Below, piece after piece: positions 63,397-64,000 of a stretch of 64,000 nt of DNA (positions are counted from its first letter, which is position 1; every line of letters begins with the position of its first letter). Origin of the DNA: JACDBZ01 sp038233215 (GTDB lineage Bacteria > Chloroflexota > Limnocylindria > QHBO01). The DNA lies in NCBI GenBank assembly GCA_038233215.1, contig JBBSML010000010.1:20652-84651 (forward strand), read 5' to 3'. A program made the translations under genes and the position numbers. Below the pieces are notes generated by a model, which worked only from the letters and a program-made list of their open reading frames with translations, had not been told where the DNA came from and did not search any database.

Positions 63397-64000
63397 CTAC
63401 AGCAGGTACCGCAGCCACACGTAGCCGGTGGCAATGACCATGGTGCCGAGGGTGACCGGCAGTCCGTACTTCAGGAACCGCACGAAGCTGATCGGGTGGC
63501 CCTCGCGCTCGGCCATGCCGGCCAGGATGACGTTCGCGCTGGCCCCGATGATCGTGGCGTTGCCGCCGAGATCCGCGCCGATGGCCAGGGCCCACCACAG
63601 CCCGTCGTTCGGCTGTCCCTCCGCCAGCTGTGTCACCACCGGGATCATCGTGGCCGTGTAGGGGATGTTGTCGACGATCCCGGAGAGGATGGCCGACATC
63701 CACAGCAGGAGGATCGACGTCGCGGCCAAAGCACCCCCGGTCAGCTCGAAGATCGCGTCGGCAACGGCATCGATGAGCCCGATCTCGATCACCCCCGCGA
63801 CGAGCATGAACAGGCCGATGAAGAAGAACAGCGTCGGCCACTCGACCTCGCGGAGGGCCTCGTCCGGGCTCTCGCGGGCCAGGAGCATGAGCACCACCGC
63901 GCCGGCCAGTGCGATCGTCGCGGGCTCGAGGTGCAGGACGCCGTGGAACAGGAAGCCGACGAGCGTGAGCCCGAGCACGATGAGCGCGACGCGCAGCAGG
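63397..64000 (-). CDS. ArsB/NhaD-type (IT superfamily) transporter, C-terminal part
   Basis: Only the last ~200 residues are in the window; the frame is open through the right edge. About six helices are visible. EVEWPTLFFFIGLFMLVAGV is the usual second-half entry segment, ILSGIVDNIPYTATMIPVV the conserved N-I-P motif, and LGGNATIIGASANVILAGMA the G-N-x-T-x-I-G-A-S-A-N signature of the ArsB/CitM/NhaD group. The substrate may be arsenite, Na+/H+ or an organic acid; the neighbouring antiporter favours ion homeostasis, by inference. Confidence 0.88.
   Translation of the reverse strand, partial: LLRVALIVLGLTLVGFLFHGVLHLEPATIALAGAVVLMLLARESPDEALREVEWPTLFFFIGLFMLVAGVIEIGLIDAVADAIFELTGGALAATSILLLWMSAILSGIVDNIPYTATMIPVVTQLAEGQPNDGLWWALAIGADLGGNATIIGASANVILAGMAEREGHPISFVRFLKYGLPVTLGTMVIATGYVWLRYLL

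Noticed and set aside
62336..63841. 501-codon open frame on the minus strand
   Set aside because: It is an alternate-frame shadow of the antiporter and the ArsB/NhaD gene, rich in Arg, Gly and Asp with no domain; both real genes have clear membrane and ion-site motifs.

Overview
The window is GC-rich, densely coded chromosomal DNA with no tRNA, rRNA, CRISPR array, phage or transposase that I can see. The gene content combines complete coenzyme F420 side-chain genes (cofD, cofC, cofE) with F420-type oxidoreductases, a Mca/MshB-type deacetylase, a CvpA-trypsin (MarP-like) membrane protease, an archaeal-type (Vms1-like) release-factor protein and an HhH-GPD protein of actinobacterial type. This fits an uncultured Chloroflexota (Limnocylindria/Ellin6529 type) or a deep Actinomycetota; my preference for Chloroflexota is inference only.

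Layout. 1-11 kb: a minus-strand operon running EamA exporter > TolB-like membrane protein > DUF971 > broken patatin > PIG-L deacetylase, then a DtxR regulator, an SGNH esterase, acetyl-CoA synthetase and an MFS transporter divergent from a MarR regulator. 11-20 kb: two tandem MFS_3 exporters, a beta-lactamase-fold hydrolase, a DUF885 peptidase, a secreted amidase and an AlaX-type tRNA editing protein. 20-30 kb: ChaB protein, HAD phosphatase and GNAT, a divergent envelope-like module (methyltransferase, 64-aa membrane protein, membrane sulfatase-fold enzyme), a second DUF885 peptidase, a fluoride riboswitch with crcB, then asd and homoserine dehydrogenase. 30-36 kb: the F420 operon (PPOX oxidoreductase > aldehyde dehydrogenase > LLM oxidoreductase > cofD > cofC > cofE). 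36-53 kb: CinA-like protein, an aberrant sortase, DAG kinase, lipoprotein, dihydropyrimidinase-like enzyme, several VOC genes in various states of decay, a Vms1-like release factor, a second LLM oxidoreductase, nitrilase/beta-ureidopropionase, the MarP-like protease, an unusual ion channel and a PLP decarboxylase. 53-64 kb: omega-amino acid aminotransferase with an SsuABC/THI5-type ABC importer, a thioredoxin/CcdA/two-component block, the importer's binding protein, a cation/proton antiporter and the start of an ArsB/NhaD-type transporter.

The dihydropyrimidinase, beta-ureidopropionase-like enzyme, omega-aminotransferase and importer together suggest uptake and reductive-type breakdown of a pyrimidine, hydantoin or related N-carbamoyl compound; the F420-type LLM enzyme at 45-46 kb may act on the same route. 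This is inferred from families and proximity.

Two window-wide patterns stand out. First, about twenty genes carry a TANNNT hexamer six to ten bases before the start codon and no Shine-Dalgarno, the signature of leaderless transcripts; genes with long leaders instead carry GGAG/GGAGG. Second, at least seven genes are broken or reduced to remnants (patatin, SDR, a secreted protein, three VOC copies and one unidentified C-terminus), most by internal deletion or frameshift. The best single regulatory element is a fluoride riboswitch at 27709-27764 that moves the crcB start to a GTG at 27795.
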